Source of the DNA: Kitasatospora sp. CB01950
GTDB taxonomy: Bacteria; Actinomycetota; Actinomycetes; Streptomycetales; Streptomycetaceae
Direction: 5' to 3'
NCBI RefSeq assembly: GCF_001905465.1
Contig: NZ_LISX01000017.1
Coordinates: 28,968 to 92,967 of the forward strand
DNA length: 64,000 nt
The notes beneath the pieces were generated by a model, which saw nothing but the letters and a program-made list of their open reading frames with translations, searched no databases and was not told the origin of the DNA. Below, piece by piece: positions 48,937 to 56,984 of the stretch. Numbering within the stretch: the stretch's first letter is position 1; every line of letters begins with the position of its first letter. The position numbers and the translations under genes are program-made.

Positions 48937-49259
48937 ACCTGCACCCTTCGCCGGAGGCGGCCGTCGGGCGCCTCAGCAACCGCTCCGTCTGCTGGGCGGA
49001 CGGAAGTAGCTAGAGAGCGGAGCATATAAAGGGATCATTTCGAAAGTCACGGCCCGGGCACCACTCCGTGCTCTGGAACGCCGCGTACTGACCGCCGGTT
49101 CCCGTTCTCCGTGTGAGACATCAGACTCCACCGCGCCCGCGACGCCGCCCCGCACCGTGCCGGTGCGGCATTTCCGCACGCCAGGGGTGGTTGTAGGATG
49201 ACCGGACAAGGAGTTGTAGGATGACCGACGTCGATCTGTGAACGAGAAGGGAACCCGCC
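48937..49259. other. intergenic region between LCP and GntR genes
   Basis: This 323-base divergent region holds no gene that I can support. The left part (about 49015-49035) is AT-rich (GCATATAAAGGGATCATTTC), probably the LCP-gene promoter. The right part has the repeated element described separately at 49190-49227. Confidence 0.5.
49190..49227 (+). promoter_or_regulatory. direct-repeat operator/promoter of the GntR-MFS pair
   Basis: GTTGTAGGATGACCG occurs at 49190-49204 and 49213-49227, 23 bases apart (two helical turns). Each contains TAGGAT, a good -10 sequence, so the repeats may be tandem promoters as well as binding sites for the adjacent FCD-type GntR regulator (autoregulation). Confidence 0.6.
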
Positions 49260-49979
49260 GTGGAGGGATTGCAAGCGGCCGGGCGGCGTTCGCTGGTGGA
49301 CGAGGCGATCGAGCAGCTGCGCGAGCAACTCGCGGCCGGCGCTTGGCCGGTGGGGTCGCGAATCCCGACCGAGCACGAGCTCGCCGAGCGGCTGCGGGTC
49401 GGGCGCAACACCGTGCGGGAGGCGATCCGGGTGCTGGTGCATGCGGGGATGCTGGTCTCCCGGCAGGGCGAGGGGACGTTCGTCCGCTCGACCAGCGACC
49501 CGGCGTCGGTGCTGCGCGGCGTGCAGCGCTCGGGGGTGCGGGACGTGCTGGAGGTGCGTGCCGCGCTGGAGACCGAGGCGGCCCGGCTGGCCGCCGAGCG
49601 GCACACCCCTGACGACCTGGCCCGGATGCGGGCGGCGCTGGCCCGGGAGGCCGAAGTGATGGCCGCACACCCCGAGCGGGCCGGCCGGGAGGCCACCGTC
49701 GAGCACGACCTGGAGTTCCACACGGCAGTGGTGGAGGCGGCGCACAACCCCGCGCTGACCGAGGTGTACCGGTACTTCGGGGCCTCGGTGCGGGAGTCGA
49801 TGCGCGCGGCGTTCGGCGACCACGAGATGCCCGAGGTGGCGATCGGCACCCACGCGGCGCTGGTCGACGCGATCGAGAGCGGTGACCCGGAGCGGGCCGA
49901 GGCGGCCTGTCGGGAGCTGCTGGCGGAGCCGACGGCGGCGGTCGAGCAGTTGCTCGCCGAGATCGCCGCGCGCAAGTAG
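49260..49979 (+). CDS. GntR-family (FadR/FCD type) transcriptional regulator
   Basis: A 239-residue repressor: N-terminal winged HTH (about 10-75: RSLVDEAIEQLREQLAAGAW, then ELAERLRVGRNTVREAIRVL) and C-terminal FCD ligand domain (about 95-220). Metal/ligand residues are visible in EHDLEFHTAVVEAAHNP (Asp and His) and IGTHAALVDAIESGD (His). The effector is usually a small carboxylate. GTG start with GAAGGG upstream. The MFS transporter follows after 60 bases, with the operator-like direct repeat just upstream; control of its own operon is likely. Confidence 0.94.
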   Translation: MEGLQAAGRRSLVDEAIEQLREQLAAGAWPVGSRIPTEHELAERLRVGRNTVREAIRVLVHAGMLVSRQGEGTFVRSTSDPASVLRGVQRSGVRDVLEVRAALETEAARLAAERHTPDDLARMRAALAREAEVMAAHPERAGREATVEHDLEFHTAVVEAAHNPALTEVYRYFGASVRESMRAAFGDHEMPEVAIGTHAALVDAIESGDPERAEAACRELLAEPTAAVEQLLAEIAARK

Positions 49980-50039
49980 CGCACGCCGACTGCCCGGTCC
50001 TCCCTTCTTCGTTCACCCGCACAGAGAGTCAGCCCCGCC

Positions 50040-51284
50040 ATGTCGGCAACTCGTACCGCGCAGCCTGTCCTCGACCAGAAGGTCGGTACCCGAACCGCCC
50101 GGTTCGCCCACCCCGCCCTGCTGCTGACGGGGATCGTGCTGGTGGCCCTGAACATGCGCGCCTGCCTGGCGGCGGTCTCGCCGATGGTGGCGGAGATCCA
50201 GCACACCTTCGGCCTGTCGGCGGCGGCCAGCGGCCTGATCACCACGGTGCCGGTGCTGTTCCAGGGTGCGGGCGCGCCGCTGACGCCGCGGCTGACCCGC
50301 CGGTTCGGCACCGAGCGGGTGGTGCTGGGCGCGGTGCTGGCACTGGGCGCGGGCGTGCTGCTGCGGGTGCTGCCGTCGGTGGCGACGCTGTACGCGGGCT
50401 GCGTGGTGATCGGCGTGGCGATCGCGGTGCTGAACGTGTCGCTGCCCGGCCTGGTGAAGCGGGAGTTCCCGCACCGGGCGGCCATGATGACCGGCGTCTA
50501 CTCGACCACCATGCTGGTCGGCGCGACCATGGCGGCCGCGCTGTCGGTGCCGCTGGAGCACGCCCTGGGCGGCGGCTGGCAGGCCTCGCTGGGCGCCTGG
50601 TCGGTGCTGGCGCTGGTCGCCGCCGTGGCCTGGCTGCCGCAGGTGCTGAAGGCCCGGCAGACTCCGACCGAGCCGCTGCGGGTGGCCCCGGCGGCGGTGC
50701 CGCAGCGGCCCGCCGTCAGCCCGTGGAAGTCCCCTCTGGCGTGGCAGATCAGCGCCTTCATGGGCATCTCCTCGCTGCTGGTGTACACGCTGGTGGCGTG
50801 GATGCCGACCATCCTGTCCGACCACGGGATGGCGCGCGGCGAGGCCGGTCTGGTGTTCGCGTTCAGCAACCTGGTGCAGGTGGTCGGCGCGTTCCTGGTG
50901 CCGCTGATGGCGGGCCGGATGACCCGGCAGCGCGGGCTGGCGCTGGCGATGGCCGGGCTGAACGCGGCCGGCATCGCCTGGCTGCTGCTGGCCCCGGTGT
51001 CGGGTGCCTGGTTCTCGGCGACGGTGCTGGGCCTGGCGCAGGGCGGCTCGCTGGGCTTGGGCCTGGCGTTCATCGTGCTGCGCACCGACAGCGTGCTGGG
51101 CGCGGCCCGGCTCGGCGGGATGAGCCAGGCGGTGGGCTACCTGGTGGCGGCGGCCGGCCCGGTCGGCGGCGGCACCCTGAAGCAGCTGACCGGCAGCTGG
51201 GACGCGACGCTGATCGTGATGCTGGCGCTGGCCGTAGTGGCGGCGGTGGCCGGCTGGGGTGCGGGCCGCGACCGCACGCTCTGA
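50040..51284 (+). CDS. MFS transporter, CynX/NimT family
   Basis: A 414-residue permease with 12 predicted helices. Signature segments of the cyanate/nitroimidazole-type family are present: GIVLVALNMRACLAAVSPMV at helix 1, LTRRFGTERVVLGAVLALGA after helix 2, and a central cytoplasmic loop (about 205-235). Homologues move anions such as cyanate or small drugs, but the substrate cannot be read from sequence. It lies 60 bases after the GntR gene and is probably its main target. AGAGAG upstream of ATG is weak, suggesting translation is helped by read-through or leader pairing. A bidirectional terminator follows. Confidence 0.91.
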   Translation: MSATRTAQPVLDQKVGTRTARFAHPALLLTGIVLVALNMRACLAAVSPMVAEIQHTFGLSAAASGLITTVPVLFQGAGAPLTPRLTRRFGTERVVLGAVLALGAGVLLRVLPSVATLYAGCVVIGVAIAVLNVSLPGLVKREFPHRAAMMTGVYSTTMLVGATMAAALSVPLEHALGGGWQASLGAWSVLALVAAVAWLPQVLKARQTPTEPLRVAPAAVPQRPAVSPWKSPLAWQISAFMGISSLLVYTLVAWMPTILSDHGMARGEAGLVFAFSNLVQVVGAFLVPLMAGRMTRQRGLALAMAGLNAAGIAWLLLAPVSGAWFSATVLGLAQGGSLGLGLAFIVLRTDSVLGAARLGGMSQAVGYLVAAAGPVGGGTLKQLTGSWDATLIVMLALAVVAAVAGWGAGRDRTL

Positions 51285-51311
51285 CCGGCACACCACGAAC
51301 GACGAACAACG

Positions 51312-51346
51312 AACGGCGGGGACGGCACGCAGCCGTCCCCGCCGTT
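51312..51346. terminator. bidirectional terminator after the MFS gene
   Basis: A perfect 15-bp stem AACGGCGGGGACGGC (51312-51326) / GCCGTCCCCGCCGTT (51332-51346), loop of 5 bases, followed by TTCG. It also ends the minus-strand ABC unit. Confidence 0.85.
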
Positions 51347-51362
51347 TCGCACAACCGGCGTG

Positions 51363-52079
51363 CTACTCCTCGCCGTTGAGGGTGAGGCCGGACAGCTTGA
51401 CCGAGGCCAGCGCGGTCGCGCCGACGGCGGCGACGATCAGCAGCCAGACCGCGGTGGTCAGTCCGACCGGGGCGGTGACGGCGCCGTCGGCGGCGATCGC
51501 CTTGGTCAGCGACAGGCCCCACTGCTGGACGGACAGGGTGCGGGCGCCCTCGACGTAGTTGCCGATCAGGCTCTCCCAGATCAGCGCGTACGCGAGACCG
51601 GCGATCACGGCGTGCCGGGTGACCACGCCGAGCAGCAGGAACAGCGCGCTGTAGGCGGTGCCGGCGACCAGGGTGCCGAGCGCGTAGCCGGCCGCGATGC
51701 CGTCCGCGGTCCCGTACAGGATCAGGCCGGCCAGGTAGGTCGGCAGGGCGGCGAGCAGCCAGCTGGCGCCGACGGCGACGGCCAGCTTGGTGGTGACGAT
51801 CTTCCAGCGCGGCAGCGGCTTGGACAGCAGGTAGACGATCGAGCCGTCCTCGATCTCGGTGGCGATCACGCCGGTGCCGGTGATCAGGCCGGTGATCGGG
51901 ACCAGCGTGCCCAGGGCGAGGCTGCCGAGGATGCTGTGCGCGAGTTCCAGCTTGTCGATGGCGCTGTTGCGGGCGATCACCGCGATGACCAGCAGCATGA
52001 CCGGGACGGCCAGCAGGATCAGGATGCGCCGGCGGCCGAACAGGCCGCGCGCGGTGAGCCTGGCGACGGTGGTGTTCAT
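51363..52079 (-). CDS. ABC-2 type transporter permease (second pair)
   Basis: A 238-residue membrane protein with six predicted helices: RILILLAVPVMLLVIAVIA, then ILGSLALGTLVPITGLITGTGVI, WLLAALPTYLAGLILYG, TLVAGTAYSALFLLLGVVT, HAVIAGLAYALIWES and VWLLIVAAVGATALASV. It has the EIEDGSIVYLLSKPLPRWKIV loop after helix 2, which is the diagnostic coupling region of ABC-2 permeases. Its ATPase partner lies 10 bases upstream (52090). Export of a lipid, antibiotic or copper-like substrate is possible but unproven. Confidence 0.9.
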   Translation of the reverse strand: MNTTVARLTARGLFGRRRILILLAVPVMLLVIAVIARNSAIDKLELAHSILGSLALGTLVPITGLITGTGVIATEIEDGSIVYLLSKPLPRWKIVTTKLAVAVGASWLLAALPTYLAGLILYGTADGIAAGYALGTLVAGTAYSALFLLLGVVTRHAVIAGLAYALIWESLIGNYVEGARTLSVQQWGLSLTKAIAADGAVTAPVGLTTAVWLLIVAAVGATALASVKLSGLTLNGEE

Positions 52080-52089
52080 CGGGGGCCCT

Positions 52090-53004
52090 TCAGGACGAGA
52101 CCAGGTACGAGAAGACGCTTTCCAGCGACTCGTCGGCCGGGGAGACGGTGTACAGCCGGATGCCGGCCTCGCGGGCGACCTTGGGCAGCAGCGTGGTGAA
52201 ACCCTGGAAGTCGACCGCCTGGATGCGCAGGCCCTCGCCGGCGTCGAACTCGACGCCGGCGGTGGAGCCGTCCGCGATCAGCGCGGCGGCCAGCTGCCGG
52301 TCGTCGCTGGAGTGCACCAGGTAGCGGTGCGGACGGTCGGTCATCAGGCGGCGGATCTCGCGGAAGTCGCCGGATGCGGCGTGCCGTCCGGCCACCACCA
52401 CCTCGATGTGCCGGGCGAGTTGCTCGACCTCTTCGAGGATGTGCGAGGAGAACAGCACGGTGCGCCCGTCGGCGCCGAACCGGCGCAGCAGGTCCATGAG
52501 TTGGAGGCGCTGGCGCGGGTCCATGCCGTTGAACGGCTCGTCCAGCAGCAGCACCGCCGGGTCGTGGACCAGCGCGGAGGCCATCTTGACGCGCTGCTTC
52601 ATGCCCTTGGAGTAGGTGCCGGTCTGGCGTTCCTGGGCGTACTCCATCTCGACCAGCGCGAGGGCCCGCTCGGCAGCGGCGCCGGGGTCGGCGAGGCCGT
52701 GCAGTTCGGCGTTGGCGAGGACGAACTCCCAGCCCGTCAGGTAGTCGTACATCGACTCCTTCTCGGGGACCAGGCCGATCTGCCGGTAGACCTGCTGGTT
52801 GCGCCAGATCGGCGCGCCGTCCAGGGTGACCGCGCCGGAGGAGGGGGCGAGGAAGCCGCTCATCATGTGGATGAGGGTGGACTTTCCGGCGCCGTTGGGG
52901 CCGAGGAGGCCGGTGATGCCCGGTCCGATGGTCATGGTGACGTCGTTGACGGCGACCACGTTGCCGAACCAGCGGGAGACCTTGTCGATGGTGATGACGG
53001 CCAT
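52090..53004 (-). CDS. ABC transporter ATP-binding protein (second pair)
   Basis: A 304-residue ATPase: Walker A GPNGAGKST (about residue 36), Q-loop, signature YSKGMKQRVKMASAL, Walker B AVLLLDEPFNGMD and switch His in SSHILEEV. A C-terminal extension (about 205-304) with RPHRYLVHSSDDRQLAAALI resembles the accessory domain of drug-exporter ATPases. The YSKGMKQ signature differs from LSGGQ and is typical of the CcmA/DrrA group. It is preceded by a permease gene, with a 9-base gap. Confidence 0.94.
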   Translation of the reverse strand: MAVITIDKVSRWFGNVVAVNDVTMTIGPGITGLLGPNGAGKSTLIHMMSGFLAPSSGAVTLDGAPIWRNQQVYRQIGLVPEKESMYDYLTGWEFVLANAELHGLADPGAAAERALALVEMEYAQERQTGTYSKGMKQRVKMASALVHDPAVLLLDEPFNGMDPRQRLQLMDLLRRFGADGRTVLFSSHILEEVEQLARHIEVVVAGRHAASGDFREIRRLMTDRPHRYLVHSSDDRQLAAALIADGSTAGVEFDAGEGLRIQAVDFQGFTTLLPKVAREAGIRLYTVSPADESLESVFSYLVSS

Positions 53005-53013
53005 GGCTGCCTC

Positions 53014-53910
53014 TCAGACGTTCCGGTAGCGGCGCAGCGTCAGCGCGTAGCTGCCGGCCGTGAGGAGGACGATCACCGCGGCGTACACCAGCACGCCGGT
53101 GGTGCCGGGGGCGAGCATCTTGTCGAAGTTGTCGCCGCCGGTGCCGAAGACCTTGTTGACCAGACCCTCGATGGTCCGGGTCGGCGAGATCAACTCGGCC
53201 CAGTGCGAGGACTCGGACGGGACGGAGCTGAAGCCACCGGTCAGACCGCGGACGATCTGCGCGAGCCCGCTGGTGATCATCAGGCCGCCCATGATGGCGG
53301 CGACGCCGAAGCCGCGGCGCGGGGTGGCGGCGGCGATCGCGAGGCCCAGCGCGGAGTACAGCAGCGCGTACAGGACGGCGGCGACCAGGCCGTAGCAGAG
53401 GTGGGCCAGGTTCTCGCCGAACGGGAAGCTGTTGAGCATCGCGCCGAGGAACAGCACCAGCAGCGGCAGCGTCAGGAGGATCATCAGCGCGCTGAACATG
53501 GAGGCGAACTTGGCGGCCACGTAGTCGCCGCGGCTGGCCGGCCGGGAGAAGTACAGCGGCACGACGTGGTGGCGCAGGTCGCGGGACATCAGCACGGGGG
53601 CCTGCGCGGCCAGGAAGATCTGCGCCAGGACGCCGAAGTACGACAGGTACTCGGTGTAGTCCATCGGCATCTGCTTCAGGCCGGCGAACGCCACGATGGC
53701 GATGATCGCCATCGTCGGGAGAACCAGCCCGCCGAACAGCAGGAACGGCAGCACCTTGGACTTGCCGGAGCGGCCGAGGCCGAACGCGGCGCGCAGGCCC
53801 TGCACGTACAGCGAGCGGGTGGCGTAGCGGCGGCCCAACCGGGGCCCGGTGTACGGGCGGTAGCCGATGTCGTGGATGACACCGCGGTGGGACTGGGCGG
53901 GGGTGGTCAT
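53014..53910 (-). CDS. ABC-2 type transporter permease (first pair)
   Basis: A 298-residue membrane protein with about six helices: VLPFLLFGGLVLPTMAIIAI, SYFGVLAQIFLAAQAPVLM, MFSALMILLTLPLLVLFLGA, LCYGLVAAVLYALLYSALGL, GVAAIMGGLMITSGLAQIV and a C-terminal VYAAVIVLLTAGSYALTL. The segment SRDLRHHVVPLYFSRPASRG is the coupling loop. It starts with ATG overlapping the upstream ATPase stop by four bases (53907-53910), so the pair is tightly coupled. Together with the second pair it makes a four-gene ABC unit. Confidence 0.9.
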   Translation of the reverse strand: MTTPAQSHRGVIHDIGYRPYTGPRLGRRYATRSLYVQGLRAAFGLGRSGKSKVLPFLLFGGLVLPTMAIIAIVAFAGLKQMPMDYTEYLSYFGVLAQIFLAAQAPVLMSRDLRHHVVPLYFSRPASRGDYVAAKFASMFSALMILLTLPLLVLFLGAMLNSFPFGENLAHLCYGLVAAVLYALLYSALGLAIAAATPRRGFGVAAIMGGLMITSGLAQIVRGLTGGFSSVPSESSHWAELISPTRTIEGLVNKVFGTGGDNFDKMLAPGTTGVLVYAAVIVLLTAGSYALTLRRYRNV

Positions 53911-54971
53911 GCCTGCTCGCCTCCTGCCGGCACGGCCGCGGCCTGCTGCTCGTGCTCCTCGTGCTCCTCGCCGGTCCCGCCGTGCTCGCCGTGCTCGTCG
54001 TTCCCGCCGTGCTGGTCGTTCTCGTCGTTCTCGTCGTTCTCGTCGAGGCGGGTGCTGAAGATCTCGGCGACCCGGTGGCGGCGCTGCTCCAGCCGGATCA
54101 GGCCGAGGCCGAGGTCGTCCACGGTGTCGCGGACGGTGTCGTAGGTGTCGTCGCCGGCGAGTTCCACCAGCAGGATGCGGCTGCCGTCGGCGCGCACCCG
54201 CAGCCCGGCGGCGGTCAGGCGCTCGCGCAGCACCGTCTCGGAGTCGAAGGCCCGGTCGGTGGGGTGGTCGGTGACCTCGACCGCGAGCAGCTGGGTGGCC
54301 TGGGTGAACGAGGCGGTGGAGGAGGACCGCAGCAGCTTGCCGCCGTCGATCACCACCAGGTGGTCGCAGGTGCGCTCCAGCTCGCCCAGCAGGTGGGTGG
54401 TGACCAGCACCGAGATGCCGAAGTCGGTGTGGACGCGGCGGATCAGGCCGAGCATCTCGTCCCGGCCGACCGGGTCGAGGCCGTTGGTCGGCTCGTCCAG
54501 CAGCACCAACTGCGGGTCGTGGACCAGGGCTTGGGCGAGCTTCACGCGCTGCTTCATGCCGGTCGAGTAGCCGCCCATCGGGCGGTAGCGCTCCTCGTAC
54601 AGGCCGACGTGGCGCAGCGTGTCGGCGGTGCGCTCGCGGGCGGCGGCGGCGGGCAGGCCGGACATCCGGGCCATGTGCACCACGAACTCGGTGGCGGACA
54701 CGTCCGGTGGCAGGCAGTCGTGCTCGGGCATGTAGCCGACCCGTTCGCGGATCTCCGCGCCCTGGGTGGCGATGTCCAGGCCGAGCACCTGACCGGTGCC
54801 TTCGGTGGCCGGGGACAGCCCGAGCAGAATCTTGATGAGGGTGGACTTGCCCGCGCCGTTCGCTCCGACCAGTCCGACCACGCCGGGCTGCACTTCCACG
54901 GTGAGCCGGTCGAGGGCGGTGACCCGGGGGAACCTCTTGGTGAGGCCGTCCGTCTTGATGACTGTGGACAC
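53907..54971 (-). CDS. ABC transporter ATP-binding protein with acidic His-rich tail (first pair)
   Basis: A 354-residue ATPase: Walker A GANGAGKST (about residue 37), signature GYSTGMKQRVKLAQALVHD, Walker B LVLLDEPTNGLD, switch His TTHLLGELE. After the usual C-terminal domain comes a low-complexity tail, from about 308, rich in Asp, Glu, Asn and His: DENDENDENDQHGGNDEHGE, then HGGTGEEHEEHEQQ. The tail includes seven His and could bind metal ions. The underlying DNA has three perfect 9-base units (54015-54041). GTG start. First gene of a four-gene ABC unit. Confidence 0.93.
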   Translation of the reverse strand: MSTVIKTDGLTKRFPRVTALDRLTVEVQPGVVGLVGANGAGKSTLIKILLGLSPATEGTGQVLGLDIATQGAEIRERVGYMPEHDCLPPDVSATEFVVHMARMSGLPAAAARERTADTLRHVGLYEERYRPMGGYSTGMKQRVKLAQALVHDPQLVLLDEPTNGLDPVGRDEMLGLIRRVHTDFGISVLVTTHLLGELERTCDHLVVIDGGKLLRSSSTASFTQATQLLAVEVTDHPTDRAFDSETVLRERLTAAGLRVRADGSRILLVELAGDDTYDTVRDTVDDLGLGLIRLEQRRHRVAEIFSTRLDENDENDENDQHGGNDEHGEHGGTGEEHEEHEQQAAAVPAGGEQA

Positions 54972-55043
54972 GGTCTCAAGTTAGCCCCGGCCGCCCGGGC
55001 GCGTAATGAGCTGAGCGGCCGATGTTCAGTCAGCCCACGGGAT

Positions 55044-55093
55044 GACGCCCCGGCCCCACCCCCTAGGGGTACCGGGGGCAGGGCCGGGGCGTC
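55044..55093. terminator. terminator hairpin between ABC unit and paralogue operon
   Basis: A 13-bp outer stem GACGCCCCGGCCC (55044-55056) / GGGCCGGGGCGTC (55081-55093) with an inner CCCCCT/AGGGGT-like repeat. It lies downstream of the four-paralogue operon on the minus strand. Confidence 0.7.
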
Positions 55094-55125
55094 GATTCGT
55101 CAACTCACCTCTGCGGTCGGGCCGT

Positions 55126-56106
55126 TCAGACCAACAGGCTGCTCTGCAGCAGTACCACCTGGTGGAACGCCTGGCTCGGGACGCCGTGCGGGTTGGTCAT
55201 CTGGACCAGCGCGACCACGTCGCCGCACTGCACCCAGCCGATCCGTCCGGTGGGCACGCCGTCGGCCTCCGCGTCCGAGAGCCGCACGTTGACCTGGCCG
55301 AGCGCCACGGCGTAGTTGCCCTTGAAATCGGTCTGCGAGTTCTCGATGTCCTTGGTGGCGGGCATCAGGTTCACGGACGAGAAGAAGTGGCCGGCCTCGT
55401 CCTGCGAGCCGAAATGGATCAGCCGCAGTTCGGTGCGGGTGCCGTCCTTGGCGGTCCAGCCCTGGGCGGCCGCACCCCGGCAGGCGTCGCTGATCAGCCA
55501 CTGGCCGTACGACTCGTCCTTGGCCAGCATCATGTCCAGGTCGCACGGCATCCACCGGCCCGCCACCGGCGGCAGGCTCGCGGACGCACTCGCGGAGACG
55601 CTCGCATTCGCCGACTCGGATGCGCTCGGGCTCGGGCTCGCGGACGGCGACGCCGACCCGGTGGCACTCGGGGCGGCGGACGGGCCGGTGCCGACGGCGC
55701 CCTTGGGCAGCGGCAGCAGCAGCCCCCGCAGGTCGGCGGCGTGCGTCTTGATCTTGTACTCGGCCGGGGCCGAGGCGCCCGCCGGCAGCGGCGGCAGCGT
55801 CAGTTCCGGGAAGGTGTACCGGCCGTCGTTCGGCGTGGCCAGGCCGGGCAGGTCGGTGCGGTCCGGCAGGGTCACCGCGACGGCGGTGGCCGCGCCGGTC
55901 ACCAGCGTCAGCAGCAGCGCGGCGCCGACCTGCCAGGCCCGCTTGCGGTCCGGCTTCGGGGCTGCGACGGCGTCACCGGCCGTTTCGGGGGCCGTTTCGG
56001 GGGCCGTGTCCGGGTCGGTCGGGTCGGCCGACCCGGTGGGCTCGACGGGCGCAGTGGGCTCGACGGGCTCGGACGGCTCGGGGTTCGGGGTGGTGTCAGT
56101 GCTCAT
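55126..56106 (-). CDS. single-pass membrane protein, DLRxLLLPxP-motif paralogue 4
   Basis: A 326-residue protein: Pro/Glu/Thr-rich cytoplasmic tail (1-55), one helix (WQVGAALLLTLVTGAATAVAV, 58-78), then an extracytoplasmic region with motif DLRGLLLPLP (125-134). A Ser/Ala repeat linker follows (SASPSASPSPSASESANASV), then a C-terminal domain of about 145 residues with a Cys pair (MPCDLDMM and SDACRGAA). Fourth in a four-gene operon; starts inside the previous stop (ATGA, 56103-56106). The C-terminal domain is unrelated by eye to those of the other members except for the motif and topology. Family not recognised. Confidence 0.75.
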   Translation of the reverse strand: MSTDTTPNPEPSEPVEPTAPVEPTGSADPTDPDTAPETAPETAGDAVAAPKPDRKRAWQVGAALLLTLVTGAATAVAVTLPDRTDLPGLATPNDGRYTFPELTLPPLPAGASAPAEYKIKTHAADLRGLLLPLPKGAVGTGPSAAPSATGSASPSASPSPSASESANASVSASASASLPPVAGRWMPCDLDMMLAKDESYGQWLISDACRGAAAQGWTAKDGTRTELRLIHFGSQDEAGHFFSSVNLMPATKDIENSQTDFKGNYAVALGQVNVRLSDAEADGVPTGRIGWVQCGDVVALVQMTNPHGVPSQAFHQVVLLQSSLLV

Positions 56107-56984
56107 GCGGAGGCTCCCGGGACGGCCAGTCGGTCGAGTTGCTGACGGAACAGGTCGACGACCTTGTTCTGGTCGAGGGGCGCGACCCCGGCGACCTCCA
56201 TCTGCACCAGCATGTCGCCCACGCCGGCGTAGCACTGCAGGTAGTCGAGCTGGTCGCCCGCCTTCAGCGTCGGCAGCGCGCAGTGCGCCTCGCCGTGTCC
56301 GGCGACGCCCGGGCCCACCCGGTACAGCTCGTTGTCGGTGTACCACTTGCCCCACGAGCTGTTCTCCGCAGCCACCGCCTGCTGGTTGAACTGGCTCAGC
56401 ACCAACGTGATCACGGTCTGGTTGCCCAGGCTGACCATGCTGCGCGCGCCGATGCCCTGGATGTGCAGCGAGGACAGCGCGCTCTCGGCGTCCTTCCGGT
56501 ACTTCTCCGGAACGTCGGCGAGGGTCTCCTTCAGCGCCTTGTCCAGGTCCGCGTCGCGCAGCTCGTTGTCGTTGCCGATCGACTTGTAGTCCGGGCCCAG
56601 GTGGTAGCTGGACGGCAGCGGCAGCAGCAGGTCGCGCAGGCTGCCGAAGTGGTTGCCGTTGGACTTCGCACCGAACTCGTGGGTCGGGGTCGCCGACGGC
56701 GCGGGGGCCGCCGCCACCGGGGCGTCGGTCTCCTTGTAGTGGACCTTGATGATCGCCTCGCCGATGCCGACGCCGACCAGCGCCGCCACGACCACCGCGG
56801 CGACCGCCTTCAGCGCGGTACGACGCGGCTTCGCGGCCGGGGCCTCGGCAGTCTCGGTGGCTTCGGCGGTCCCGGCGGTCCCGGCGGTTTCGGCGGTTTC
56901 GGGGGCCGCGGTCTCGACGTTCGGCGTCTCGACGGCGGGCTGCTGCTCGGTGGCAGCGGGCTCGGGGGATTCGATGTCGGTCAC
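56103..56984 (-). CDS. single-pass membrane protein, DLRxLLLPxP-motif paralogue 3
   Basis: A 293-residue protein: Glu/Thr/Ala-rich tail with TAxTAG repeats (20-52), basic stop PRRTALK, one helix (AVAAVVVAALVGVGIGEAII, about 60-79) and an extracytoplasmic domain with SLRDLLLPLP (115-124). A PEKYRKDAESALSSLHIQGI segment follows. GTG 56984 begins within the preceding stop (GTGA), and GGAG nine bases upstream agrees. It has only one Cys pair-like arrangement (AHCALPTL and LQCYAGVG). Function unknown. Confidence 0.75.
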   Translation of the reverse strand: MTDIESPEPAATEQQPAVETPNVETAAPETAETAGTAGTAEATETAEAPAAKPRRTALKAVAAVVVAALVGVGIGEAIIKVHYKETDAPVAAAPAPSATPTHEFGAKSNGNHFGSLRDLLLPLPSSYHLGPDYKSIGNDNELRDADLDKALKETLADVPEKYRKDAESALSSLHIQGIGARSMVSLGNQTVITLVLSQFNQQAVAAENSSWGKWYTDNELYRVGPGVAGHGEAHCALPTLKAGDQLDYLQCYAGVGDMLVQMEVAGVAPLDQNKVVDLFRQQLDRLAVPGASA

